The position numbers were made by a program, and so were the translations under genes. A DNA stretch of 64,000 nucleotides, from contig NZ_CP109067.1 in NCBI RefSeq assembly GCF_035917335.1, forward strand, positions 6,137,001 to 6,201,000, read 5' to 3'. The notes under the pieces are model-generated. The model made no database searches. It was given only the letters and a program-made list of their open reading frames with translations, and was not told the origin of the DNA. Origin of the DNA: Micromonospora sp. NBC_01813. Its GTDB lineage: Bacteria; Actinomycetota; Actinomycetes; Mycobacteriales; Micromonosporaceae. This document shows, in pieces, positions 28,567 through 37,524 of the stretch; the first letter of the stretch is position 1, and every line of letters begins with the position of its first letter.

Positions 28567-29738
28567 TCCTTCCCTGGCGCCGGGGCACCTCCGCCGCACA
28601 TCTGGTCGACGACGCGCTGTCCGCACTGTCCGCCGCCGACTGGGCCGACCTCAGCCAACCGCCGGTAGCCTGGCTGCACTGGCCGATCGACATCGCCAAC
28701 CCGTACCAGTCGTTGCTCTACAGTCGATTCGCGCGGCACAACCTGGTGCCGATCCGGGTTCGTCGCCTGGATCAGCTCGATACGCTGCTGCCCGCGTTGC
28801 CGGACGGCGTCGCCCGGGTGCTGCACGTGCACTGGCTGTACGACGTCACCGCGGGCTGCAGCAGCACCGCGCAGGCCGAAGCGGCGGTCGACACCTTCGC
28901 CAGGACCCTCGACGCCCTGCGCAGGCAGGACGTACGTCTGGTCTGGACGGTGCACAACGTGCTGCCGCACGAAACCGTGCACCGGGCCACCGAGATCCGG
29001 CTGCGCCAGGTGATGCTGGCCGCCGCCGATGTCGTGCACCTGATGCACGACAGCCACCTCGACATCCTGCGGGACACCTTCGGTGTCGAACCGCGCAACG
29101 TGGTGATCGCCCGGCACCCCACCTTTGTCGGCGCGTACCCGGACTGGGTGGACCGGCGGGCGGCGCGCAACCACCTCGGCATTCCGCTCGGTGCCCGGGT
29201 GCTGGTCACCTTCGGTCAGGTCCGTCCATACAAGGGACACGGCGACTTTCTCGACGCGCTCGACATTGCGTCGGCCGACGATCCACGGCTGCGGTGGCTG
29301 GTCGCCGGCAAGGTCCGCGAGGAAGCCGGCGGGCCGGAGTTCATGCGCCGCGCCGCCGACCACCCGGCCGTCATCTTCCATCCCGGCTTCGTCCCGGACT
29401 CCGACGTGCAGTACTTCCTGCGGGCCGCCGACGCGGCGGTCTACCCGTACCGGTCGTCGCTGAACTCCGGGGCGCTGGCACTGACCGCCGGGTTCGAACT
29501 GCCGGCGTACGTGTCGACCGGGACGACCGTCGGCGGGCTGATGCCGGACGAGGGGCTGCGCCGGTTCGACCTGACCGATCCGGCGAAGGCTGCCGAGATC
29601 ATCACCGGCAGCGCCGGCTGGGCCGGGTCGCCGTCGGTCCACGAAGCGGTCCGGGCCCACCTGCATGAGCTCACCCCGGCGCGGATCAGCGACCGGCTCG
29701 CCACCGACCTGCGCCGTCACCTCGACCCACCGGCCTGA
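28563..29738 (+). CDS. GT4-type glycosyltransferase
   Basis: A 391-residue GT-B enzyme from GTG 28563. The N-terminal domain carries WPIDIANPYQSLLYSRFARHN, RVLHVHWLYD, and VRLVWTVHNVLPHET. The C-terminal domain has VLVTFGQVRPYKGHGDFLDAL and a donor-site region ending SDVQYFLRAADAAVYPYRSSLNSGALALT. The same landmarks occur in the last third of the 1103-residue protein at 58865-62176, so the two are paralogues. Donor and acceptor are unknown. It is translationally coupled to the 190-aa gene. Confidence 0.85.
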   Translation: MILPWRRGTSAAHLVDDALSALSAADWADLSQPPVAWLHWPIDIANPYQSLLYSRFARHNLVPIRVRRLDQLDTLLPALPDGVARVLHVHWLYDVTAGCSSTAQAEAAVDTFARTLDALRRQDVRLVWTVHNVLPHETVHRATEIRLRQVMLAAADVVHLMHDSHLDILRDTFGVEPRNVVIARHPTFVGAYPDWVDRRAARNHLGIPLGARVLVTFGQVRPYKGHGDFLDALDIASADDPRLRWLVAGKVREEAGGPEFMRRAADHPAVIFHPGFVPDSDVQYFLRAADAAVYPYRSSLNSGALALTAGFELPAYVSTGTTVGGLMPDEGLRRFDLTDPAKAAEIITGSAGWAGSPSVHEAVRAHLHELTPARISDRLATDLRRHLDPPA

Positions 29739-29783
29739 CCGGGGCGGTTTGTCGGTTTGCGGTGGACGCCTGGCGCCAAGTGC

Positions 29784-29797
29784 GCCACAATTGTGGC
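29784..29797. promoter_or_regulatory. Palindromic operator on the toxin-antitoxin promoter
   Basis: GCCACAATTGTGGC is a perfect 14-bp palindrome ending one base before the antitoxin ATG (29799). CACAAT inside it (29786-29791) is placed as a -10 box for a leaderless mRNA. Phd/YefM antitoxins and their toxin complexes commonly autorepress through such sites. Confidence 0.7.
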
Positions 29798-29798
29798 C

Positions 29799-30065
29799 AT
29801 GAGCATCGAATCGCTGCGCAGCGTCCGCGATCACCTGTCGGAGTACGTCGACCGGGTCGAGCACGAGCACGAGCGGATCGTCGTGACCCGCAACGGTCGC
29901 GCTGCCGCCGTGCTGATCAGCCCGGAAGACCTGGCCCAGTTGGAAGAGACGGTCGACGTTCTGCGTGACCCGGAGGCCTTGGCTGACATCCGCGAGGCAG
30001 ACGAAGCGTACGCCCGCGGTGATGTCCTGCGAGGCACCAGTTCGGTGCGTGGGCTCCGAGAGTGA
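29799..30065 (+). CDS. Phd/YefM family antitoxin
   Basis: An 88-residue protein: MSIESLRSVRDHLSEYVDRVEHEHERIVVTRNGRAAAVLISPEDLAQLEETVDVL is the classic Phd/YefM DNA-binding N-terminal domain, followed by a helical toxin-binding tail (EALADIREADEAYARGDVLRG). It should bind and neutralise the RelE-type toxin encoded next and repress the operon. There is no ribosome site; the start lies immediately after the operator. Its stop overlaps the toxin start (GTGA). Confidence 0.92.
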   Translation: MSIESLRSVRDHLSEYVDRVEHEHERIVVTRNGRAAAVLISPEDLAQLEETVDVLRDPEALADIREADEAYARGDVLRGTSSVRGLRE

Positions 30066-30334
30066 CCGACTACGAGCTGGTGGTCACCCCGCCGGCGCGT
30101 CGGGCACTTTACGGCTCCCTGCCTGAGTCAGTTGCCGCCGCCGCGATCGAGTTCCTCACCAATACGCTGGTGCGCAACCCGCACCGAGTGGGTAAGCCGT
30201 TGCAGTTCGAGCTGTCCGGCATCTGGTCCGCGCGGCGCGGCACATACCGTGTGCTTTACCGGATCAACGAAGACAAGCATGAGGTCATCGTGTTGCGGGT
30301 CGAGCATCGACGTGACGCCTACCGACCCATGTGA
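30062..30334 (+). CDS. RelE/ParE family toxin
   Basis: A 90-residue basic protein from GTG 30062 (MTDYELVVTPPARRALYGSLPESVAAAAIEFL). The C-terminal GIWSARRGTYRVLYRINEDKHEVIVLRVEHRRDAYRP holds the conserved Arg and Tyr/His positions of RelE-type ribosome-dependent endoribonucleases. The sequence alone does not exclude a ParE gyrase toxin, but pairing with a YefM antitoxin and the RR...YR..Y core favour RelE. Confidence 0.92.
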   Translation: MTDYELVVTPPARRALYGSLPESVAAAAIEFLTNTLVRNPHRVGKPLQFELSGIWSARRGTYRVLYRINEDKHEVIVLRVEHRRDAYRPM

Positions 30335-30407
30335 TCCGTGCCAGCCGCCAACCTGGGCCGAGCTGGGTCCACAGAGGTTGCTGGCGGGTGCCCGCTAGCC
30401 TTGCCGT

Positions 30408-30968
30408 ATGGCAGACCAGGCACCGCAGACGCCGACAGACCGCAAGCTGGTGTGGGCCCCCGACATGGTGCGGGCCGGCATCGCGGCAGAGGTCATGCCG
30501 CAGGCAAGCCAGAGCTTGCCGCAGCGCCTTGCTCAGGCGGCGAGGCTCGCCCTCATCTTCACCTGGTTGCCGGCCTTCGTCGTGTTCGCGGCCACCACCC
30601 TCGCCGCCCCGACCGTGACGAACGAGGCGAGCGTCGCCGCCGCTGCCCTCTGGGCGTTGCTGGTCGCAGCGCTGATCGCCGGCTGGGCGGTGGTCACCGA
30701 ACTCTGGCGGTGGCGGGCGGGCCGGCCGGACGAGGCCGCACCGGAGACCCCGACCCGACCGATCGCACTACGTCTACTACTTGGCTCATTGCCAACCGCC
30801 GTGTTCACCTCGTTGGTACTGGCACTGCACGGGCTCTCGGTCGGCCAGATCGCTGTGCTGGCCGGGCTGCTCGTCGCCGTACTGCACCTGCTGCCGTTGC
30901 TCGTGGCCCGGCTGCTGACCCGCCGCCGTCAGGCGAGCCCGGAAAGCTCTCCCGACCCGGTGCCGTGA
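30408..30968 (+). CDS. Small polytopic membrane protein of unknown function
   Basis: A 186-residue protein, ATG 30408, with TAGCCT six bases upstream (leaderless pattern). A ~45-residue soluble N-terminus is followed by four hydrophobic helices in two pairs: LALIFTWLPAFVVFAATTLA, ASVAAAALWALLVAALIAGWAVV, LLLGSLPTAVFTSLVLALHG and IAVLAGLLVAVLHLLPLLVARLL, the pairs separated by a charged Pro-rich loop. No family recognised. It is convergent with the AraC-type regulator across 15 bp. Confidence 0.7.
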   Translation: MADQAPQTPTDRKLVWAPDMVRAGIAAEVMPQASQSLPQRLAQAARLALIFTWLPAFVVFAATTLAAPTVTNEASVAAAALWALLVAALIAGWAVVTELWRWRAGRPDEAAPETPTRPIALRLLLGSLPTAVFTSLVLALHGLSVGQIAVLAGLLVAVLHLLPLLVARLLTRRRQASPESSPDPVP

Positions 30969-30983
30969 CGGCGGCGGAGGCGG

Positions 30984-31853
30984 TCACGCCGGTTCGACCG
31001 GCAGCCACAACTCGCAGGTCGCGGTGCTGAAGTCGGCCGCGCGGTCGAGCACCGCGACCAACGACGGCCCCGGCCGCAGCCGCCAGGGATTCGACGGGAA
31101 CCACTCCGTCGCGGTCGCCGCCCAGGTCTGCTGCAGCGCCTGCGGATAAGACCCGGCGGTACGGAAGACCGCCCACTGGCCGGCCGGCACCTCGATGCTG
31201 TCGAGGTCGGCGGGCACCGATGTGTCCGCGCCGACGGCGACCCCGTGCAGGTAGGTGAGTTCGGTGCCCTCGGTGGCGTCCGGGTCTACATCATCACTGA
31301 CCTGCAGTAGGCCGGCCGGCTCGGTGTCGCTGAGCGCCTTCAGCCGCAGATGCTCCTGCGCCGGCAGCGCGGTGATGTGCTGTTGAATGTGCGGGTTGAC
31401 GCCGTGGTGGATCAGCGGCACCCGGGCGGCGTGTCCGGCGAGCCGGAACGCGGGGCGGTCGACGATACGGGTGTCCATCGGGATGCTCCCTTCGACGGTC
31501 AGGCGGAACCTGAGCTGTGACTGCGTACGCAGGGGGCCTCCGTCGCGGCGGACATCGCTCGGGCCGACTCCGTGCACCGCCCGGAACGCCCGGCCGAACG
31601 CCTCGGTCGAGCCGTACCCGTACCTGATGGCAATGCTCAGCAGGTCGTCCCCGCTCCGGACGACCTCGGCAGCGGCGACGGTCATCCGGCGTCGGCGTAC
31701 GTACTCCGACAGCGGCATTCCGGCCAGCGACGAGAACATCCGGCGCAGGTGGTACTCGGTCGTGCCGAGCGTGCCGGCGAACGCGTCGACGTCGAACTCC
31801 TCGGTGAGGTGTTCTTCGACGAGGTCGACGAGTCGGTTGAGTGCCGAGATCAC
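30984..31853 (-). CDS. AraC-family regulator with GyrI-like effector-binding domain
   Basis: A 289-residue protein. Residues 1-105 are an AraC/XylS double helix-turn-helix (FDVDAFAGTLGTTEYHLRRMFSSLAGMPLSEYVRRRRM and LLSIAIRYGYGSTEAFGRAFRAVHGVGPSDVRR). Residues ~125-289 are a GyrI/SOUL-like small-molecule-binding domain (MDTRIVDRPAFRLAGHAARVPL ... GQWAVFRTAGSYPQALQQTW). This Rob/BmrR-like layout usually senses drugs or stress molecules. The target genes are not clear from the neighbours. Confidence 0.92.
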   Translation of the reverse strand: MISALNRLVDLVEEHLTEEFDVDAFAGTLGTTEYHLRRMFSSLAGMPLSEYVRRRRMTVAAAEVVRSGDDLLSIAIRYGYGSTEAFGRAFRAVHGVGPSDVRRDGGPLRTQSQLRFRLTVEGSIPMDTRIVDRPAFRLAGHAARVPLIHHGVNPHIQQHITALPAQEHLRLKALSDTEPAGLLQVSDDVDPDATEGTELTYLHGVAVGADTSVPADLDSIEVPAGQWAVFRTAGSYPQALQQTWAATATEWFPSNPWRLRPGPSLVAVLDRAADFSTATCELWLPVEPA

Positions 31854-32220
31854 GAGGCCTCCTTTCGAAGTCCAGCCTGGCTGAGGACACCCGGGCCGCG
31901 CCCGACATTCGTGGCCCGATCCGATCAGCTGAAACCGCCGGCGCGATGCTTGTTCGTCCGGCCGGGGTGTCCCGCGACGCTCGCCAACGTCACTCGCATT
32001 CCGAAAGCACCCGGTCGGCGGCTGACAAGATCAACGGGGAAGGCTGGGGGCCGATGCCGTTTCAGTCGTATGCCTCTCCGGCATATTCATGCCTCTGCGG
32101 CATACGGTTTTTCTGCACCTACTGCTTCCTGGGCGGCCCTCGCCTCCGCCCCGATGTCAACCAACTCCGCAGACGAGGGCCGGGTGCGGCTGGTGGTAGC
32201 CACACCCGGCTGGGCGGGTG
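31854..32220. other. Intergenic region with tandem palindromes, no gene seen
   Basis: 367 bp between the AraC-type start and the DUF397 stop. Open frames crossing it have poor codon structure. The notable content is the pair of near-identical palindromes at 32069-32104; the AraC promoter presumably lies in the left part. Confidence 0.5.
32069..32104. repeat. Two tandem 16-bp palindromic repeats
   Basis: ATGCCTCTCCGGCATA (32070-32085) and ATGCCTCTGCGGCATA (32089-32104) differ at one base and have a 19-bp period. Each is itself an inverted repeat (ATGCC/GGCAT around a 5-bp centre; TATGCC/GGCATA in the first copy). The spacing of about two helical turns suits tandem binding of a dimeric protein. 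Confidence 0.7.
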
Positions 32221-32409
32221 TCAGGGGTGGAGTTTGTCGGCCTTGATGCCGTCGACGAAGCCGGCCCACTGGGTGGTGTCGAACGACAGGATCGGGCCGG
32301 TCTGGTCCTTGCTGTCGCGCACCAGGACGGCCCGGGTGGGGGTGGCGACCTCGACGCAGTCCCCGCCGGCGTTGCTGCGGGTGCTCTTCTTCCACGCGAG
32401 TTCGGTCAT
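32221..32409 (-). CDS. DUF397 protein
   Basis: A 62-residue protein: MTELAWKKSTRSNAGGDCVEVATPTRAVLVRDSKDQTGPILSFDTTQWAGFVDGIKADKLHP is a complete DUF397 domain (W-x-K-S-x-R-S, CVEVA, VRDSKD, W..F). DUF397 proteins are partners of XRE/DUF5753 regulators in actinomycetes (WhiJ-type clusters). Its ATG overlaps the regulator's stop by 4 bp, so the pair is translationally coupled. Confidence 0.92.
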   Translation of the reverse strand: MTELAWKKSTRSNAGGDCVEVATPTRAVLVRDSKDQTGPILSFDTTQWAGFVDGIKADKLHP

Positions 32410-33260
32410 GACAGTTCCTCCGCGATCGATGCGATGAGTTTGCGAGACTGGGCCTCGCTCAGTGCCGTGGAGCCGATGGCTGACCAGACTTCTTCGTATG
32501 TCGCCACCTCGGCGGGCTTGTCGAGGTAGAGGGCACCGGTCAGGCCGTCGGAGTAGATGATCGTCGGCTCGTCGGAGCCGTCGAAGTCCAGGATGGTGAA
32601 CGCACCGTTCGCCAACATGGCGCGGTGTAGTCCGGCGCTGAACGGCACCACCCGGACGGCGACGTTGGGCTGGCGGCTGACCGTGACGATCCGGTTGAGC
32701 TGCTCGGCGTCGATCTCACGGCGGAGCACGGCCTCGTCGAGGATGATGTCGAGTTGCGGCGCGGGTGGGCTGGCCCGGGTCAGCAACGCCTGTCGATCGA
32801 GTCGCAACGCCACTCCTCGGTCGATCTCGTCGCGCTTCATGTCGGGGCGTCCGGCCTCGTATACCCGGGTGGCGTACGCCTTGGTCTGCAGCAGGCCGGG
32901 GACCAGGTGCGCTTCGTACTTGCGGAGCCGGGTCGCGCCGGACTCAAGCCCGACGTACAGCTCGAACCACTCGGGGATGGCATCGCCGTACGAATGCCAC
33001 CAGCCGCGGGCCCTGGTCTCCTTGGCGAGACCCATCAACGCCTCAGTGATTTCTGGTAACGCTCCGTAAATCTTGCACATCGCTTCGACGTCGAGGGACC
33101 GCATCGACGTGGCACCGGTTTCGATGCGCCAGATCTTCGGAGTGGACCACTCCAAAGCGGTGGCGGCGGCCTTCACCGTCATGCGTGCCTCCTCGCGGAG
33201 CTGTCGCAGATGCCTGCCGAGCTGTCGCCTCGGGACCGTCGAGCCGGTGTCCGTCGTCAC
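32406..33260 (-). CDS. XRE-family regulator with DUF5753 domain
   Basis: A 284-residue protein from GTG 33260 (VTTDTGSTVPRRQLG) with AAGGAG eight bases upstream. Residues ~10-70 are a helix-turn-helix (LGRHLRQLREEARMTVKAAATALEWSTPKIWRIETG). Residues ~85-270 match DUF5753 (WFELYVGLESGATRLRKYEAHLVPGLLQTKAYA, LTRASPPAPQLDIILDEAVLRR, VRVVPFSAGLHRAMLANGAFTILDF). With the coupled DUF397 gene it forms a WhiJ-like regulatory pair. It is divergent from three tiny genes, which are its likeliest targets. Confidence 0.92.
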   Translation of the reverse strand: MTTDTGSTVPRRQLGRHLRQLREEARMTVKAAATALEWSTPKIWRIETGATSMRSLDVEAMCKIYGALPEITEALMGLAKETRARGWWHSYGDAIPEWFELYVGLESGATRLRKYEAHLVPGLLQTKAYATRVYEAGRPDMKRDEIDRGVALRLDRQALLTRASPPAPQLDIILDEAVLRREIDAEQLNRIVTVSRQPNVAVRVVPFSAGLHRAMLANGAFTILDFDGSDEPTIIYSDGLTGALYLDKPAEVATYEEVWSAIGSTALSEAQSRKLIASIAEELS

Positions 33261-33486
33261 TGGATTCTCCTTTCCGCGACTACACACCGGGCGAAACCCG
33301 CACTCGATATGTAGCACCCATCGACCACGCTGAGCAATGAAACAACATGAAGTGAATCATCGTCAACCCTTTCATTTGAAATGTAATATTGCATCTCGGC
33401 TGCTCGATGGGAACCATGGTTGCTGGGTGTGGCGGTCGGATGACCTAATGGCCCGGCCGCCACGCCCCCTCATCGAAGGAGGGCCG
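33261..33486. promoter_or_regulatory. AT-rich divergent promoter region
   Basis: 226 bp between the XRE gene and the first tiny gene. The part 33335-33400 is AT-rich for this genome, including TTTCATTTGAAATGTAAT, and contains short palindromes (CATTTGAAATG around 33374-33384 and AACCATGGTT near 33413-33422). These could be operator sites for the XRE regulator. Confidence 0.45.
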
Positions 33487-33672
33487 ATGACCCAGCACGT
33501 CAGCTACGAGGCGTACGTGGTCGCGGTGGCCAGGACCTTGGCCAGGCGACACCGGCCGGTGTGGTCCTGGCGCGAGTGGCGGCAGGTCTGCCGGTGCGGG
33601 TCGGCGCTGCCGTGCCGGGCTCGGCATCGGATCCCGATCAACCGGGGGCACTGGCCGGGGGAGGGCCGGTGA
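33487..33672 (+). CDS. Tiny Cys-motif protein 1 (61 aa)
   Basis: Starts at ATG 33487 behind AAGGAGGG. The sequence MTQHVSYEAYVVAVARTLAR is followed by WSWREWRQVCRCGSALPCRARHRIPI. The C-x-C-x4-C cluster with PC..R resembles that in the next protein (C-x2-C-x5-C, PWPC..RR), so the two may share a metal-binding motif. No known family recognised. Its TGA overlaps the next GTG (GTGA). Confidence 0.65.
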   Translation: MTQHVSYEAYVVAVARTLARRHRPVWSWREWRQVCRCGSALPCRARHRIPINRGHWPGEGR

Positions 33673-33887
33673 GCGTCCACATTCCTGTCCAGCCTGCGTG
33701 GACGTGCGCTGGGTGCGCGGCGCCGTGGCCGTGTGACACCCGCCGTCAGGAACTGCTCGCCGAGTACGCCGGGGCGAGGGTGTCGCTGTCGGTGTACATG
33801 GCGACGTGCCTGCTCGACGCGATGATCGACTTGGCGGACGACCGGTCTGGCTACCTGTACTGGCGGTTCATGGGCTGGTGGCGCTGA
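33669..33887 (+). CDS. Tiny Cys-motif protein 2 (72 aa)
   Basis: Starts at GTG 33669, overlapping the upstream stop. VSVHIPVQPAWTCAGCAAPWPC then DTRRQELLAEYAGARVSLSVYMATCLLDAMIDLADDRSGYLYWRFMGWW. The CxxC...PWPC..RR motif is common in short actinomycete proteins of unknown role; the second half looks like one amphipathic helix. Its TGA and the next ATG overlap (TGATG). Confidence 0.65.
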   Translation: MSVHIPVQPAWTCAGCAAPWPCDTRRQELLAEYAGARVSLSVYMATCLLDAMIDLADDRSGYLYWRFMGWWR

Positions 33888-34069
33888 TGTCGGTGATCCT
33901 TCCCGGCGATGAGCACATGCACTTCGAGGACGGCTCGCATCGTTGGTATCCGCCCGACCCGGACGACACCGACCAGAAGGCGTGGGAGGACCGCGTACGG
34001 GCGCACCAGCGCCAGCACCGTGAGGAGGACCCGCGACCCCGCAAGCGCTGGCCGCGACGGTCGATCTGA
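33887..34069 (+). CDS. Tiny charged protein 3 (60 aa)
   Basis: Starts at ATG 33887 within TGATG. MSVILPGDEHMHFEDGSHRW is followed by an acidic Pro-rich stretch and a strongly basic tail (RVRAHQRQHREEDPRPRKRWPRR). No family recognised. It ends 44 bp before the ABC-F stop on the opposite strand. Translational coupling to two upstream genes is the main evidence that it is real. Confidence 0.6.
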   Translation: MSVILPGDEHMHFEDGSHRWYPPDPDDTDQKAWEDRVRAHQRQHREEDPRPRKRWPRRSI

Positions 34070-34113
34070 AACCGGAGTCGATCGACCCCGAAGCAGTCCC
34101 GGCCCGAGCCGAT

Positions 34114-35808
<1,695 letters not shown>

Positions 35809-35811
35809 GGG

Positions 35812-35894
35812 GTTCTCCGCGGTCTCGGGTCGAGAGCCGGGAAGGCACGCAGGATGGCCGCCCGGCGGGGACGCCTGGGACGGCAGCGGAGAAC
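35812..35894 (-). promoter_or_regulatory. Stem sequestering the ABC-F ribosome binding site
   Basis: On the minus strand GTTCTCCGC (35894-35886) is followed 65 nt later by its exact complement GCGGAGAAC (35820-35812), which contains the GGAG ribosome site of the ABC-F gene (start at 35808). A small TCTCG-ACC-CGAGA hairpin lies just upstream of the second arm. Together with the leader ORF this fits a translational or transcriptional attenuator. Confidence 0.6.
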
Positions 35895-35914
35895 GAGAAG
35901 AGCACGCGCTGGCG

Positions 35915-35959
35915 TCAGGCGGCGGCGCGCAGCCTCAAAGATCCGGTACCCATGCACAT
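35915..35959 (-). CDS. Putative ribosome-stalling leader peptide for the ABC-F gene
   Basis: A 14-codon ORF reading [14 protein letters not shown] and a TGA stop; a second in-frame ATG at 35953 would give [18 protein letters not shown] (35972-35967) lies seven bases upstream, so the ATG could be the first base of a leaderless transcript. The RLR core is the +X+ (Arg-x-Arg) type known to arrest macrolide-bound ribosomes, as in the ErmD leader. It starts 27 bp after the GNAT stop and precedes the ribosome-site stem of the ABC-F gene. Stalling here is inferred, not shown. Confidence 0.6.
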   Translation of the reverse strand: MCMGTGSLRLRAAA

Positions 35960-35985
35960 GGACTCGATGTTAGCCGGCCGGCTGT

Positions 35986-36618
35986 TCAGTGGTGCTCGGG
36001 CTGTGGCTGCGGCTCGCGCCACATCGGCCAGACCGGTGGGCCGTCGGGCAACCGCATCGGACCGTGCGGACGGTAGCCGTGGCGCAGATACAGATCCCGG
36101 TTGCGGGGCGTCGTCGCCTCCAGATAGGCCGGGGTGCCGTGGCCGTCCAGATGGCGGTGGTGGTGCCGCAGTAGCGCGCTGCCGAGTCCGCCGCCCTGCC
36201 GCCAGGGGGCCACCGCCAGGTACGCCAGATGCCAGTGTGGTTGCCATGGGTGGTGCGCCGAGAGCATCCGGGCGAGGGCGGCGAAGCGCGGCTGCCACTG
36301 CCCGGCGGCGATCAACAGCTGCAACTCGTGTTCGCTGACCGTATCCGGATCGGTGGCGATGCGTCGGCCCCGGGGAAGCCAGATGGCGACGCCGCTGAAC
36401 TGGCCGGCGACGTAGACCGCACCACCGGACCGGATCGCGTGGTCGAGTTCGAGGGTGAACAGGGTCCGGAAGACGCTGGCGCGTGCGTCGAGGTCGCCGA
36501 TCAGCCACTGCGACACCGGGGCGATCAGGAACGCCTCGGTGAGCAGCGTGGCCGCTTGCGCGATGTCGTCCAGTCCAGCGGTACGGATCATCACGGCGGC
36601 TGGGTGGATCGCGGTCAT
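35986..36618 (-). CDS. GNAT family N-acetyltransferase
   Basis: A 210-residue protein from ATG 36618, with AGGAGG eight bases upstream. The acetyl-CoA-binding core is HLAYLAVAPWRQGGGLGSALLRHHHRHLD, a variant of the Q/RxxGxG/A motif, followed by AYLEATTPRNRDLYLRHGYRPHG. The N-terminal half (IRTAGLDDIAQAATLLTEAFLIAPVSQWLIGD) is typical of GNATs acting on small amines. It is upstream of the ABC-F gene on the same strand but likely separated by that gene's own promoter. Substrate unknown. Confidence 0.88.
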   Translation of the reverse strand: MTAIHPAAVMIRTAGLDDIAQAATLLTEAFLIAPVSQWLIGDLDARASVFRTLFTLELDHAIRSGGAVYVAGQFSGVAIWLPRGRRIATDPDTVSEHELQLLIAAGQWQPRFAALARMLSAHHPWQPHWHLAYLAVAPWRQGGGLGSALLRHHHRHLDGHGTPAYLEATTPRNRDLYLRHGYRPHGPMRLPDGPPVWPMWREPQPQPEHH

Positions 36619-36845
36619 CTGCGGCCTCCTGCCGGTCAGGCGTACGCGGTGCTCAGGTCGCTGCGGCTGGTGAGCCGAGGCATGCGGGTAGACGCGTGTC
36701 CCACTGCACTGGAGTACGTAGTCCCAGGTCAGATGGCCGACAGTTGACCTGTGTGAATAGTTGGTCGGCCGGCTGCGCGGGAATGTCGTTGCCACTTGGT
36801 GTAATCGGGAAGACAACAGCGGGTACGTGGCAGCAGGAGGTCCAG

Positions 36846-37520
36846 TTGGCGACGTTCGTTCTCATCCCGGGTGGCGGCACCGATCCGTGGTACTGGCGCC
36901 GGCTGGTCGACGAGTTGCACGCCCGTGGGCACGAGCCGATCGCCGTCGACCTGCCGTGCGACGACGACAAGGCCGGCTGGGTGGAGTACGCCGACGCGGT
37001 CGTCGCCGCGATCGGGGGCCGTACCGACGTCGTGTTGGTGGCGCATTCGCTCGCCGGGTTCACCGCACCGCTGGTCGCCGACCGGGTGCCGGTCCGCCTG
37101 CTTGTCCTGTTGACGGCGATGGTCCCGGTGCCGGGTGAGACCGGCGGCGACTGGTGGGCGAACACCGGCCACGCCGCCGCGCTGGCCGAGCAGGCCGCCC
37201 GCGAGGGCCGCCCGGCGGGCGAGGACGCGTTCGCGTTGTTCACCCACGGCATGCCGGACGACCTAGTCGCCGAGGTGCTGCGCCACGACCGTGAGCAGTC
37301 CGGTACGCCGTTCGGCCAGCCGTGGCCGTTGCCGGCCTGGCCGGATGTGCCGACCCGGTTCGTGCTCTGCCGCGACGATCGCTTCTTCCCGGCCGAGTTC
37401 GTCCGCCGGGTCGTGGGTGAGCGGCTCGGCGTCGTTCCCGACGAGATCGGTGGCGGGCACCTGGCGGCGCTCACCCATCATCGTGAGTTGGCCGACCAAC
37501 TGGAGTCGTACCTGGGCTGA
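36846..37520 (+). CDS. Alpha/beta hydrolase
   Basis: A 224-residue protein. I chose TTG 36846 because GGAGG lies five bases upstream; the longer frame from 36696 reaches into the divergent promoter. The oxyanion region FVLIPGGGTDPWYWRRLVDELHARGHEPIAVDLP, nucleophile elbow VLVAHSLAGFTAPLVADR (AHSLA, a variant of GxSxG), Asp in CRDDRFFP and His in GGGHLAALTHH form the usual triad. It resembles the esterase/MES-like group of small actinobacterial hydrolases. Substrate unknown. Confidence 0.88.
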   Translation: MATFVLIPGGGTDPWYWRRLVDELHARGHEPIAVDLPCDDDKAGWVEYADAVVAAIGGRTDVVLVAHSLAGFTAPLVADRVPVRLLVLLTAMVPVPGETGGDWWANTGHAAALAEQAAREGRPAGEDAFALFTHGMPDDLVAEVLRHDREQSGTPFGQPWPLPAWPDVPTRFVLCRDDRFFPAEFVRRVVGERLGVVPDEIGGGHLAALTHHRELADQLESYLG

Positions 37521-37524
37521 CGTG

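Noticed and set aside
31841-32437. Plus-strand frame across the AraC-DUF397 gap
   Set aside because: No ribosome site, overlaps DUF397 antisense, and shows no domain or regular codon pattern.
36696-36845. Longer start (ATG 36696) for the alpha/beta hydrolase
   Set aside because: The extra 50 residues have no hydrolase-like sequence and cover the divergent promoter; a GGAGG site points to TTG 36846.
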